Assembly (NCBI GenBank): GCA_963797015.1
Contig: CAWCNV010000002.1
Coordinates: 1-64,000 of the forward strand
DNA: 64,000 nucleotides
DNA from: JBBPZA01 sp963797015
GTDB lineage: Bacteria; Actinomycetota; Thermoleophilia; Solirubrobacterales; Solirubrobacteraceae
Direction of reading: 5' to 3'
In this document: positions 8,340-16,704 of the stretch, piece after piece
Layout of the letters: each line of letters starts with the position of its first letter
Position numbering within the stretch: position 1 is the first letter of the stretch
Position numbers and translations under genes: made by a program
The notes under the pieces: model-generated
The model's input: only the letters and a program-made list of their open reading frames with translations
Database searches by the model: none
Told to the model about the DNA's origin: nothing

Positions 8340-8771
8340 TTAGCGAACGACCATGACGGGGCAGTGGGCGTGATGGGCGACGCGGTCGGCGGTCGAGCCG
8401 AGCAGGTAGTCGCCGAGGAAGTGGCCGCGGTGGCCGACGACGATCAGGTCGTGGCCGTGCGCCTTGGCGTAGTGGGTGATGACCTCGGCCGCGTGGCCGG
8501 CCACGAGGGCGACCTCGGTCTCGACTCGGCGCGCTTGTGCCTGTGAGCGTGCTTCGTCCAGCACCCGGGAGAAGTAGGTGTCCTTCTCGCGCTTGACCTC
8601 GTCTACCTCGCCGATCGAGCCGGCGTAGGCGGGCAGCTTGCCCTCGACCGCTAGCACGGTGAGCTCCGCGTTGACGGACTCGCAGATCGACAGCGCGCAG
8701 TCCAGGGCCTTGTTGGCCCCGTCGGAGCCGTCGACCGCCACCAGCACGCGGCTGAAGTGGTAAGGGCTCAT
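8340..8771 (-). CDS. Universal stress protein (UspA family)
   Basis: 143 aa, the standard single-domain UspA length. It starts FSRVLVAVDGSDGANKALDC with the conserved Asp14 of the nucleotide site and ends with GHRGHFLGDYLLGSTADRVA, the G-x2-G-x9-G-S/T ATP-binding signature, followed by HCPVMVV. Its start overlaps the antiporter stop by 4 bp (ATGA), so the two are translationally coupled. Usp proteins of this class bind ATP and modulate stress physiology; pairing with a cation/proton antiporter suggests a role in ion or pH stress. Confidence 0.93.
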   Translation of the reverse strand: MSPYHFSRVLVAVDGSDGANKALDCALSICESVNAELTVLAVEGKLPAYAGSIGEVDEVKREKDTYFSRVLDEARSQAQARRVETEVALVAGHAAEVITHYAKAHGHDLIVVGHRGHFLGDYLLGSTADRVAHHAHCPVMVVR

Positions 8772-9958
8772 TGCTGCTCTCCGATCGGCACGGCTTGGCT
8801 ACTTGGGCGTGGTGCGTGTTCGTGCTCGCCGGCCGCTTCGCGCTCGGCCTCCACATCGGGTGAGAACCAACGCTGGGCGATCACGGTCGGGACGATCGCC
8901 GACAGTACGACGACCGTCACCAGCAGCGAGAACTGCGTGCGGTCGATGATCCCGGCGTTGAGCCCGTACAACGCGCTGATCGTGCCGAACGTCAGACCGG
9001 TGCTCATCAGCAGCGTCGTGAACACGGCATGTTCCGGGACGTGGCGGCGTGCGAGTGGCATGACGAGCCCCAGCTTGGGCACCAGCTTGGCGGCGAAGAG
9101 CACCGCGAGGAGCCCGATGTTGGCGAACACCGCGCCGAGCGACACGTTGAGCCCGCCGCGCAGGAAGAAGAACGGGGTCAGGAACGCGAACGCCACGACG
9201 CGCAGGCGCTCCTGCTCCTGGCGGTGCTGCTGGTAGTGGCGCGCCATCACCAGGCCGAGGATGAACGCCGGCAGGACCGCGTGGCCGTTGGCCTTGTCGG
9301 CGAGGACCATGAGGATGAAGAGCACGGCGAACACGAGCTTGATCTCGGGCTCGATGACGCGGTCGCCGTAGCGCTTGAAGAACCACGGGGCGATCTTCGG
9401 CAGCCCGACGATCGCCGCGACCGAGACGACGAGGAACAGCGGGAACCAGGCGTTGGGGGTGATGAAGATCGCCGACAGCGCCAGCGCGGTGGCCATGTCG
9501 GTGACGAAGCAGGCGCTCATGATCAGCTTGCCGATGCGCGTCCCGTTGAGCCCGGTCTCGACGAGCACGGCGTAGACGACGGCGAGGGAGGTGGTCGACA
9601 GCGCCGTTCCCGCGATCAGCGAGGCCTTCGGCGTCCAGCCCAGCAGTGACCACGAGATCAGCCACGCGACCACGAAGGGCCCGACGAAGGAGACGAGACC
9701 GATGGTTACCGACGCCCGGAAGCGCTGGCGGAAGTCGTCGGGATCGACCTCGGCGCCGGCAAGGAAGGTCAGCACGATCGAGGCGAAGGACGCCACGAAC
9801 GTCAGCCACGGCGTGCTGGCGTCGATGTGGAACAGGTTGCCCACCACGACCCCGAGCCCCAGCTCGAGCAGCGCCACCGAGATCCCGAGTTCGACCGAGA
9901 TCATGCTCGCCAGCACCACGACGGCGGCGAGCACGGCAGCAAGTTGGATCGGATCCAT
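8768..9958 (-). CDS. CPA2-family cation/proton antiporter (KefB/NapA-like)
   Basis: 396 aa from the ATG at 9958, chosen because GGAGA lies 6 bp upstream (a GTG at 9970 is in frame). Twelve or so membrane helices form the Na+/H+ exchanger fold. The discontinuous core helix 4 reads GTALSTTSLAVVYAVLVETG and the ion-binding acidic pair lies in TDMATALALSAIF, here Thr-Asp rather than Asn-Asp or Asp-Asp. No RCK/TrkA-N domain follows, only a short His/Glu-rich tail. It is co-transcribed with the downstream universal stress gene. Its upstream region contains half of a long inverted repeat shared with the divergent HAD gene. Confidence 0.9.
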   Translation of the reverse strand: MDPIQLAAVLAAVVVLASMISVELGISVALLELGLGVVVGNLFHIDASTPWLTFVASFASIVLTFLAGAEVDPDDFRQRFRASVTIGLVSFVGPFVVAWLISWSLLGWTPKASLIAGTALSTTSLAVVYAVLVETGLNGTRIGKLIMSACFVTDMATALALSAIFITPNAWFPLFLVVSVAAIVGLPKIAPWFFKRYGDRVIEPEIKLVFAVLFILMVLADKANGHAVLPAFILGLVMARHYQQHRQEQERLRVVAFAFLTPFFFLRGGLNVSLGAVFANIGLLAVLFAAKLVPKLGLVMPLARRHVPEHAVFTTLLMSTGLTFGTISALYGLNAGIIDRTQFSLLVTVVVLSAIVPTVIAQRWFSPDVEAEREAAGEHEHAPRPSSQAVPIGEQQ

Positions 9959-9999
9959 TGAGGTCTCCACGACAGGCGTCGGACAACAGGACGTCGGTG

Positions 10000-10228
10000 G
10001 TAGAGGCCATCAGCGGCGCGAACCGCGGTCTATAGAGCGAGCCTCATCGCTCGGAACCGGCAGTGTAGCGAGCGCACCTGCGAGGCCTGGACGGATCACC
10101 GGGCCGCGCGCGCCATTGCTTGTCGGTGATAAGCGGCGCCGACGGCTCGCGTACGCGTCGTCGCTAGGATCATGTGCGAGCGATGAGGCTCGCTCCGATT
10201 GCGGCTGGCCGCCGCTGATGGCCTCTAC
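10000..10228. promoter_or_regulatory. Divergent regulatory region with 52-54-nt inverted repeat and duplicated dyad operator
   Basis: The left arm 10000-10053 and right arm 10177-10228 are imperfect inverted copies. The outer block GTAGAGGCCATCAGCGGC and the inner block GAGCGAGCCTCATCGCTCG are exact; the middle diverges. The inner block is itself a dyad, GAGCGA-N6-TCGCTC (10035-10052 and 10178-10195). The arms end 42 bp from the antiporter start (9958) and 46 bp from the HAD start (10274), so the layout is symmetric about the intergenic centre. This suggests two copies of one operator controlling both directions. Confidence 0.7.
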
Positions 10229-10273
10229 TTCGTGCCGATCCGCGGAGGTCACCTTGAAGCGAGCCGTCGACCA

Positions 10274-10738
10274 GTGACGATCGTCCTCCCACTCCCCGGA
10301 GGCCCGACACTCAAGCTCGAGCACCTGCTGCTCGACGTCAACGGCACCCTGTCAGACCGCGGGGTGCTTCACGAAGGCGCCGCACCCCGCGTGGGCCGGC
10401 TGCGCGCCCTCCTCGAGGTCCAGCTGGTCACTGCCGACACGTTCGGAACGGCGACGGCGATCGCAGAGGTCCTCGAAGTCGGCTCGCGCCGGGTTAGCGA
10501 CGGCGCCGAGAAGCGCGAGCTGGTGGAGCGACTGGGACGCGATCGGTGCGCGGTGATCGGCAATGGCGCCAACGACATGCTCGCGCTCCACGCGGCCGCG
10601 CTCGGCATCGCGGTCATCGGGCGAGAGGGCCTGGGCGTCCTCGCGCTGCGCAGCGCGGACGTGCTCTGCGCGTCGATCACCGACGCGCTCGACCTGCTCC
10701 TGGACACCGACGCGCTCGTCGCCACGCTGCGCAAGTGA
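10274..10738 (+). CDS. HAD-like hydrolase, soluble P-type-ATPase-domain type
   Basis: 154 aa from the GTG at 10274, chosen because homology begins at VTIVLPLPGGPTLKLEHLLL. Motif I is DVNGTLSD (Asp nucleophile and DxxGT). Motif II is represented by LVTADTFG, and motifs III/IV by the conserved Lys near EKRELVERLG and the GNGANDMLALHAAALG loop, as in the phosphorylation domain of P-type ATPases. Length and lack of a cap match the stand-alone 'P-type ATPase-like' HAD family. It is followed 6 bp later by an MFS gene in the same direction. Substrate unknown. Confidence 0.85.
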   Translation: MTIVLPLPGGPTLKLEHLLLDVNGTLSDRGVLHEGAAPRVGRLRALLEVQLVTADTFGTATAIAEVLEVGSRRVSDGAEKRELVERLGRDRCAVIGNGANDMLALHAAALGIAVIGREGLGVLALRSADVLCASITDALDLLLDTDALVATLRK

Positions 10739-10744
10739 CGGGAG

Positions 10745-11941
10745 ATGGCGTTGAGCACCGCCCGGTCACCCAACCGCCTGAGCGCCATGCGCTTCGTCGT
10801 GGCCTTCGGAGTCGTGAGCCTGTTGGCAGACTTCGTCTACGAGGGCGCGCGCAGCATCGTCGGACCGTTCCTCGCCACCTTCGGCGCGAGCGCGGGGCTC
10901 GTCGGGTTCATCACCGGCGCCGGCGAGGCGGTCGCACTCGTCTCGCGCCTGTGGACCGGCAAGCTGTCAGACCGCACGGGCCGCCACTGGGCTCTGAGCA
11001 TCCTCGGCTATGTGATCACCGTCGTTTCGGTGCCGCTGCTGGCCACGGCGTGGGCGCTGTGGCCGGCCGCCGTGCTCGTCGTCGCCGAGCGCTTCGGCAA
11101 GGCGGTACGCACCCCTGCGCGCGACACCATGCTCGCGCAGGCCAGCAGTGACGTCGGCCGCGGACGGGCTTTCGCCCTGCACGAGGCGCTCGACCAGAGC
11201 GGTGCGCTTCTCGGGCCGCTCGTTGTGGCGGCAGCTGTCGCGCTGAGCGGTTTTCGGCTCGGCTTCGCGGTCCTCGCCGTGCCGGGCCTCGCGACGCTCT
11301 GGGCGCTGGCGTGGCTGCGCCGCGCGGTGCCCGTGCCCGCCGACTACGAACGCGCCGCCGCCCCCGACCGGTCGCACGACGGCGGTGGCCCGCTGCCGGC
11401 GCGCTTCTGGTGGTACGCGGGTTTCACCGCACTCAACATGACCGGCTACGCGACCTTCGCGGTGCTCGCCTACCACCTCCATGCGCGCCACGTCGTGTCT
11501 GACGCGGAGATCCCGGTCATCTACGCGCTGGCCATGGGCATGGCCGCGCTCGCCGCGCTCGGCTCCGGGTGGCTCTACGACCGCATCGGCCTGCGCGGGC
11601 TGGTCATCATCCCGTTGCTCACCGCCGCCGTGCCGTTCCTGTCGTTCTCGACGACACCGGCCCTCGTGTGGATCGGCGCGGCGTTGTGGGGCGCCGCGGT
11701 CGGCGTGCACGAGAGCACGATGCGCGCGGCGGTCGCCGATCTCGTCCCCGCTGCCCGTCGCGGCGCCGGCTACGGGACATTCACCGCGGTCTACGGGCTC
11801 GCGTGGCTCGCGGGTAGCACGGCGATCGGGGTGCTCTACACCCACTCGACGGCGAGCGCCACGACGTTCGTCGTCGTGGTGCAGTTGGCCGCACTCGTCG
11901 CCTTCATCCCGGTCGCCCAGGGATCGTCGACGCCGGTCTGA
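10745..11941 (+). CDS. Major facilitator superfamily transporter
   Basis: 398 aa with about 11-12 membrane helices. The A-loop motif between helices 2 and 3 is WTGKLSDRTGRHWAL, a good MFS signature, and DRIGLRG is its C-terminal counterpart. The N-terminal FVVAFGVVSLLADFVYEGAR and RTPARDTMLAQA resemble the actinobacterial drug-efflux-like subgroup with an early DFVYEGAR motif. It sits directly after the HAD gene in a two-gene unit facing away from the antiporter operon. Its last 38 bp overlap the convergent truncated enolase. Substrate unknown. Confidence 0.9.
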   Translation: MALSTARSPNRLSAMRFVVAFGVVSLLADFVYEGARSIVGPFLATFGASAGLVGFITGAGEAVALVSRLWTGKLSDRTGRHWALSILGYVITVVSVPLLATAWALWPAAVLVVAERFGKAVRTPARDTMLAQASSDVGRGRAFALHEALDQSGALLGPLVVAAAVALSGFRLGFAVLAVPGLATLWALAWLRRAVPVPADYERAAAPDRSHDGGGPLPARFWWYAGFTALNMTGYATFAVLAYHLHARHVVSDAEIPVIYALAMGMAALAALGSGWLYDRIGLRGLVIIPLLTAAVPFLSFSTTPALVWIGAALWGAAVGVHESTMRAAVADLVPAARRGAGYGTFTAVYGLAWLAGSTAIGVLYTHSTASATTFVVVVQLAALVAFIPVAQGSSTPV

Positions 11942-12672
11942 GGGGGTTGACCGCTTCGCCGCCCGCGAACTGGGCCGCGGGGCCGAGCTTCTCGTCGATG
12001 CGCAGCAGCCGGTTGTACTTCGCGACGCGCTCGGAGCGGGCGGGGCCGCCGGCCTTGATGAAGCGACAGCCCGTGGCGACGGCGAGGTCGGCGATCGTCG
12101 TGTCCTCGGTATCGCCGGCGCGGTGCGCCATCACGGTGGCGTAGCTCGCGGTGCGTGCGAGCGCGATCGTCTCGAGCGCCCGGGTAAGCGTTCCCACCTG
12201 GTTGGGTTTGATCACCACCGCAGTCGGGATGCCCTGGTCGATCCCCAGCTGCAGCAGGCTCGGGCGGGTGACAAAGAGATCGTCGCCCAGCTGCACGCGC
12301 GATCCCAGGCGCTGGGTCAGGATCCGCCACCCAGTCCAGTGCTCCTCGCCGGGCCCATCCTCAAGCGAGACGATCGGATAGCGGTCGCACAGGCTCGCCC
12401 AGTACGCCACGAGCTCTGCCGAGGCCAGTGGCTCGGCTTCACCGTCGATGCGGTAGCCGTCTCGGTCTACGTCGCCGAGCTCGGTGGCGGCCGCGTCGAG
12501 CGCGAGCGCCACGTCGATCCCCGGGCGATAGCCCGCCGACTCGATTGCCGCCACGAGCAAGTCGAGCGCTGCCTCCGACGAGTCGAGCGCGGGCGCGAAG
12601 CCACCCTCGTCACCCACCGCGCGTCAAGCCGCGGGCGAGAAGCAGCTGCCCGAGATGGTGGTAGGCCCGCCC
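11904..12672 (-). pseudogene. eno: Enolase, 5'-truncated and frameshifted
   Basis: The minus-strand frame from about 12617 begins GDEGGFAPALDSSEAAL and contains the enolase C-terminal barrel: YPIVSLEDGPGEEHW, VQLGDDLFVTRPSLLQLGID, VVIKPNQVGTLTRALET, then MAHRAGDTEDTTIADLAVAT. Upstream, in another frame, AYHHLGQLLLARGLTRG is the enolase segment that normally precedes GDEGGFAP, and a one-base shift separates them. Homology stops at about 12672, so roughly the first 185 residues (the capping domain and first barrel strand) are absent. It cannot be active. The cell presumably has a complete eno elsewhere, so this looks like a discarded second copy. Confidence 0.85.
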
Positions 12673-12804
12673 GTGAGCTGGCGCGGCCAGTGGGGGACCT
12701 CGTCCTCCGGCAGACATCGACGGGGGCGCGGTTCGTCCTGTAACTCCCGCGGCCCGCGCCGCCTTGAGCCGGCTCTCAGCTTTGGGCACTACCGTCCGCC
12801 GCCG

Positions 12805-13761
12805 ATGAGTGCCCGACGGTCGTTCCGCCTCGCGCTGCTCGCCGGCGCGCTCGCCTTGCTGCTCGCCCTCGCGCTCACGCGCCAGGGCGGCGTCGCGCCG
12901 GCATCGCGGCCGGACGTGCCGGCGGTGGACGCCGCGACCGCGTGCGCCGTGCACCCCGGAGCGACCGTGCGCGTGTCCGTCGCGGTCAAGGGGTCGGGCG
13001 CGCGGTCCGCGCTCGTCCACGTCCCGAAACGGCGACGTGGTCGCGTCCCGTTGATCCTCGCCCTGCACGGGGCTTACGGCAGCGGCGCGTTCATGGAGCG
13101 CTACTCGGGGCTGTCGCGGCTGGGGGATCGCGCGGGATTCGCCGTCGTCTACCCCGATGCGGCCGGCCCGCGCTGGCGCATCTCGGCCGGCGAGGGCAGC
13201 GCGGACGTGCAGTTCCTCGACGCCCTGCTCGACCGCGTGCTGACCGGCCGCTGCTTCGACGCCCGTCGCGTTTCTGCCGTGGGGGTGTCCAACGGCGCCG
13301 GGATGGCCGCGCGCTTCGCCTGCGGGGGCGGCGACCGTCTGGCCGGCTTGGTGGCCGTGGCCGGCGACTACGGGCCGCTGCCGGCCTGCCAGGCGCGCCG
13401 CCCGCTCTCGGTCCTCGAGATCCACGGGACGGCGGACACGGTCGTCCCGTACTGGGGGACGCCGCAAGACCCGGGGGGTGACGTCGTCCGCTGGCTGGGG
13501 CAATGGGTCGACCGCGATGCCTGCCGGCCCGTCCCGCGGCGCTCACGCCAGCGCCGGGACGTCCTTCGCCTGGACTGGACGCCGTGCCGCGATGGGACGT
13601 CGGTCGCGCACCTGCGGCTCGTCGGCGGCACGCACGCCTGGCCGGGTGCCGACCCGCCCGATCCCGGGCCGCGGCTGGGCGTTTCCGCCTCCGAGGAGGC
13701 CTGGGAGTTCCTGCGGGCGCGGCGGCTGGGACCCGCGGTCGCCGAGCACGACGACGGCTGA
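12805..13761 (+). CDS. Secreted CE1/LpqC-type esterase (polyhydroxybutyrate-depolymerase-like)
   Basis: 318 aa from the ATG at 12805. An Arg-rich n-region and a Leu/Ala h-region (residues 8-24) form a signal peptide or anchor. The alpha/beta-hydrolase core follows: VPLILALHGAYGSG (oxyanion region), GVSNGAGMA with nucleophile Ser162, EIHGTADTVVPYWG with the catalytic Asp and GGTHAWPG with the catalytic His. This order matches LpqC/feruloyl-esterase-like family members. A TACCGT hexamer at 12787-12792 lies 12 bp before the ATG, suggesting a nearly leaderless transcript. Acts outside the membrane on an unknown ester. Confidence 0.88.
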   Translation: MSARRSFRLALLAGALALLLALALTRQGGVAPASRPDVPAVDAATACAVHPGATVRVSVAVKGSGARSALVHVPKRRRGRVPLILALHGAYGSGAFMERYSGLSRLGDRAGFAVVYPDAAGPRWRISAGEGSADVQFLDALLDRVLTGRCFDARRVSAVGVSNGAGMAARFACGGGDRLAGLVAVAGDYGPLPACQARRPLSVLEIHGTADTVVPYWGTPQDPGGDVVRWLGQWVDRDACRPVPRRSRQRRDVLRLDWTPCRDGTSVAHLRLVGGTHAWPGADPPDPGPRLGVSASEEAWEFLRARRLGPAVAEHDDG

Positions 13762-13800
13762 CAGGGTCCCGCGAGCGCCGGCGCGCGAGTTCGGTGGCGG

Positions 13801-13861
13801 ACTCTCTCAACGCGATCCCAACCTCCCGCCAAACCCCGGCTCACCGAGCAACCTCGACGCT
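13801..13861 (+). promoter_or_regulatory. 11-bp-period repeat promoter, site 1 (GT39 at 13868)
   Basis: Read on the minus strand: GTTGGGATCGC (13812-13822) followed by GTTGAGAGAGT (13801-13811). The repeat lies on the strand opposite the gene, as at the other sites. A -10-like GACGCT is at 13856-13861, 33 bp from the core repeat, and the ATG follows 6 bp later, implying a leaderless mRNA. Confidence 0.6.
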
Positions 13862-13867
13862 GTAGGC

Positions 13868-15508
13868 ATGGAGAGCAGCGCCGTGCTCCGGCGGCCGGCG
13901 GTCCGCGTCAGCTCAGCCAGGACCTGGGCGCCAGCTGTCCTCGCCGCCATTTGTCTCGTGGGCTTTGGGCTGCGGTTCTGGGCGTTCGCTCGCATCCCGT
14001 CGGACCCGTTCTACGACGCCGCGGTGCGGTCGATGGGGCTCTCTTGGCACAACTTCTTCTACGGCGCCTTCGAGCCGGGCGGCGCCGTCGCCGTCGACAA
14101 GCCCCCGGTGGACCTCTGGCTGCAGACGGCCGCCACGAAGCTCTTCGGGTTCTCCTCGGCCAGTCTTCGCCTCCCTCAGGCCACCGCCGGGACGCTTGCC
14201 GTGCCGCTCCTCTACGACCTCGTCCGCCGCGGCTTCGGGCACACCGCAGCGCTGGCTTCCGCCGCCGCACTGGCGGTTCTGCCCGTCGCCGTGCTGACGA
14301 GCCGATCGGACACGATGGACACGATCCTGAGCACGATGCTTCTCGCCGGTGCGTGGGTCATCGTGGCGGCTCGTCCCGAACGCCGAGCGCGCGCGGTCAT
14401 CGGCGCCGGCGCGATCGCCGGGCTGGCGTTCGAGGTCAAGGTCTTCCAAGTCGCCGTCGGACTTCCCGCGCTCGGGGTCCTCGCCTGGCACGCCCTCGAA
14501 GGTCCGGCGGCGCAGCGTTGGCGGACGCTTGCCCGGGGCGGTCTAGCGTTCGCGGCCGTCGCCGCCGCATGGCCCCTGGCAGCCTCTCTGGCACCGGGCG
14601 GCCACCCGTGGCCGATCGGCTCGACCAACGGCACGATCTGGAACGTCATCCTCGTCTTCAACGGCCTGGAACGCCTCGCAGTCGGGTCCGCGACGAGCGC
14701 GCTTCCGACCCCGGCGCCGTGGCGGCTGTTCATGCCCGGCTTGCTGAAGCCGATCGGGTTCGAGCTGTTCGCTGCGCTGCTGCTCGGCGGACTCGCCGCA
14801 CACCGGGCCTGGCGCCGGGGAGCGCCCCGCGACGCCGCGGAGCGCTTGCGTTGGGCTATGGGGATGGCGATCGGCGTCTGGCTGCTCGCCGGCTTCGTGC
14901 TCTTCAGCGCCCAGGGCTTCCTGCGGGTCCGCTACCTCGACGCCTTCAGCCCCGCGGTGGCGGCGGCGCTGGGAATAGGGCTCACCGCGGTCGTCGGCAC
15001 CACCTTGCGCCGCCGCGCCATGTCCGCGGCGACTGTCGTGACACTCACGGCCGTCCTGCTGGCGGGCATGCTTGCATGGCCGCTGATCACCTCGCTCGAG
15101 ATGGTGCGCACCGGCGCGTACGACTCGCAGACCCTCGGCTCGATGCCGGCCGCGCAGGTGAATTCGCTGCGTCGCTATCTCGGCGCCCACCAATCCGCGG
15201 TCCGGTACGAGCTCGCAAGCTCCAGGGCGACCATCGCGGCGCCACTCATCGTCCGCGACGCACGGCCGGTACTCATGCTCACGACATGGCGCGGCCGGCC
15301 GCTCGTCTCGGCGGCGGACCTGGTCGCGAAGGTGCGGGCCGGCCAGGTGCGCCATCTTCTGCTCGACGAGCGGGGGTGTTCCTCGAAGGACGCACCGTCG
15401 TGCACCCCGGCCGTTCGCTGGGCGCTTGCGCACTCGACGGACGTCAGCGCGGCAGCGGGGCTCGGACCCGGACGGATCCTCGTGCGCCTTGACGGCGGCC
15501 TCGGATGA
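13868..15508 (+). CDS. GT39/ArnT-YkcB-like polyprenyl-phosphate-sugar glycosyltransferase
   Basis: 546 aa from the ATG at 13868. An N-terminal helix is followed by the first external loop with the acidic ARIPSDPFYDAAVRSM and the diagnostic VAVDKPPVDLWLQ (D77-K78-P79-P80) of the PMT_2/ArnT superfamily. About ten membrane helices follow, including HP-like loops GGHPWPIGSTNGTIWN. The C-terminal soluble domain (ALRRYLGAHQSAVRYELAS-like, LIVRDARPVLMLTTW) matches the YkcB-type tail. The family transfers a sugar from a polyprenyl-phosphate carrier to an envelope acceptor on the outer face of the membrane. It is a paralogue of 16705-18510. Preceded by regulatory site 1. Confidence 0.88.
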   Translation: MESSAVLRRPAVRVSSARTWAPAVLAAICLVGFGLRFWAFARIPSDPFYDAAVRSMGLSWHNFFYGAFEPGGAVAVDKPPVDLWLQTAATKLFGFSSASLRLPQATAGTLAVPLLYDLVRRGFGHTAALASAAALAVLPVAVLTSRSDTMDTILSTMLLAGAWVIVAARPERRARAVIGAGAIAGLAFEVKVFQVAVGLPALGVLAWHALEGPAAQRWRTLARGGLAFAAVAAAWPLAASLAPGGHPWPIGSTNGTIWNVILVFNGLERLAVGSATSALPTPAPWRLFMPGLLKPIGFELFAALLLGGLAAHRAWRRGAPRDAAERLRWAMGMAIGVWLLAGFVLFSAQGFLRVRYLDAFSPAVAAALGIGLTAVVGTTLRRRAMSAATVVTLTAVLLAGMLAWPLITSLEMVRTGAYDSQTLGSMPAAQVNSLRRYLGAHQSAVRYELASSRATIAAPLIVRDARPVLMLTTWRGRPLVSAADLVAKVRAGQVRHLLLDERGCSSKDAPSCTPAVRWALAHSTDVSAAAGLGPGRILVRLDGGLG

Positions 15509-15774
15509 CGATCGCCAGGTAGGGGATGACAACGCGGCCGCAGCCGGCGGGATCAGAGGCGCGAGAGCTCATGCCCCGTGAACCGCCGCGAGCGTTTTTG
15601 TACACGTGGTGGCGCCCGTGGGGTCCCATGCTGATGTGCACTCGCTCCTCGTTGCGCGCCGCGCCGGAGCTCACGCGCTCCAACCATCCGTGCCCAACGG
15701 GTCGCGACCGTGAAGCGCCCGCTCGGCGAGCTGCTGACTGCGGCGCGGGTGGCCGGCCGCGGGTGGCCGGCACT

Positions 15775-16704
15775 TCACGCGCGCGCGCGAGGTGCTGCTC
15801 GGGCACGCGGACTCCATCGCGGAACCCTGCGACCTGGATCCAGGCCTTGACGCTCCTGGGTGGCGCGCGGCTCGCTGCGCCCGTCTCCAAGCACGACGAC
15901 CGCTGAAAGCGCCGCGAGCACGAGCGCGGCGAGTTGGGCGGCGCGGGCACCGGCGCCCGCGGCCAGCGGATCGCCGAGCACGACGATCCCCCCAGCAATC
16001 GCGACGACGTCCATTGCGGCCATCATGACGGTGACAACGGGGAGCGGCCGCCCGCGCTGGAGCGCGCGCTGGAAGTTCAGGAACCCCGCTGCGGTCACGA
16101 GCACGCCGATCGCAGCAGCGGCGGCCGTCACGGCGGCGGCGGGCGCCGTCCCGGCGAGCATGGGGGCGAGCGCCGCCATCGCGATGCTGGTCATGCCGTA
16201 GAGCAGCCCGGCCGCGAGCGCGAGGCCGGTGGCGGTCGGGAGCCGGCGTGCGGCCACGGCGGCGGCGCCCGTCACGACGGCCGCCGTGGCCGCGAGAGCC
16301 CACGGCGCGGGAGCCGGGGACGGGCGCGCGGCGCCGGCAGCGGGCGTCACGGCGGCGATGACCACGAGCGCGGCGATCGCGAGCGCGGCGCCGAGCAGCG
16401 CCGCGCGGCCGAGCGGCGCGCCGCCCAGCGCGCGGGAGAGCACGGCGACGATCACCAGCCCGGCGCCGATTGTCGCCTGGACCGCTGAGAGCGGCAGCGC
16501 CGTGAGCGCGACGAGCTCGAGCCCGAGCCCGGCGTAGCCAAGTAGTGCGCCAGCGACCCAGCGCCGGCAGCGCAGCAGCCCCGTGACTGCGGCCAGCGGC
16601 CGCCAAGGGTCGATCCGGGGAGCGGTCGTCAGGCCGCCGTGCTGAACGACGTAGCCCGCGTTGATCGCGATCGCGGCGCCGACGGCCGCCCCGACGACGA
16701 GCAT
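15775..16704 (-). CDS. NIPA/EamA-like DMT-superfamily membrane protein
   Basis: 309 aa with about nine membrane helices, beginning LVVGAAVGAAIAINAGYVVQ. The pattern RALQRGRPLPVVTVMMAAMD near the end is typical of the NIPA-like Mg2+-transporter/DMT group. The C-terminal 35 residues are basic and not family-like, perhaps from a late frame change. The start codon abuts the stop of the GT39 gene 16705-18510 with no gap, so it is the last gene of the GT2-lipoprotein-GT39-DMT operon. In Arn pathways a DMT pair (ArnE/F) flips the carrier-linked sugar; that role here is inferred from position. Paralogues are at 27317 and 40399. Confidence 0.8.
   Translation of the reverse strand: MLVVGAAVGAAIAINAGYVVQHGGLTTAPRIDPWRPLAAVTGLLRCRRWVAGALLGYAGLGLELVALTALPLSAVQATIGAGLVIVAVLSRALGGAPLGRAALLGAALAIAALVVIAAVTPAAGAARPSPAPAPWALAATAAVVTGAAAVAARRLPTATGLALAAGLLYGMTSIAMAALAPMLAGTAPAAAVTAAAAAIGVLVTAAGFLNFQRALQRGRPLPVVTVMMAAMDVVAIAGGIVVLGDPLAAGAGARAAQLAALVLAALSAVVVLGDGRSEPRATQERQGLDPGRRVPRWSPRARAAPRARA

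Noticed and set aside
10967..11845. 292-codon open frame antisense to the MFS transporter
   Set aside because: Low-complexity charged composition and no motifs; explained as the complement of a membrane-protein gene.
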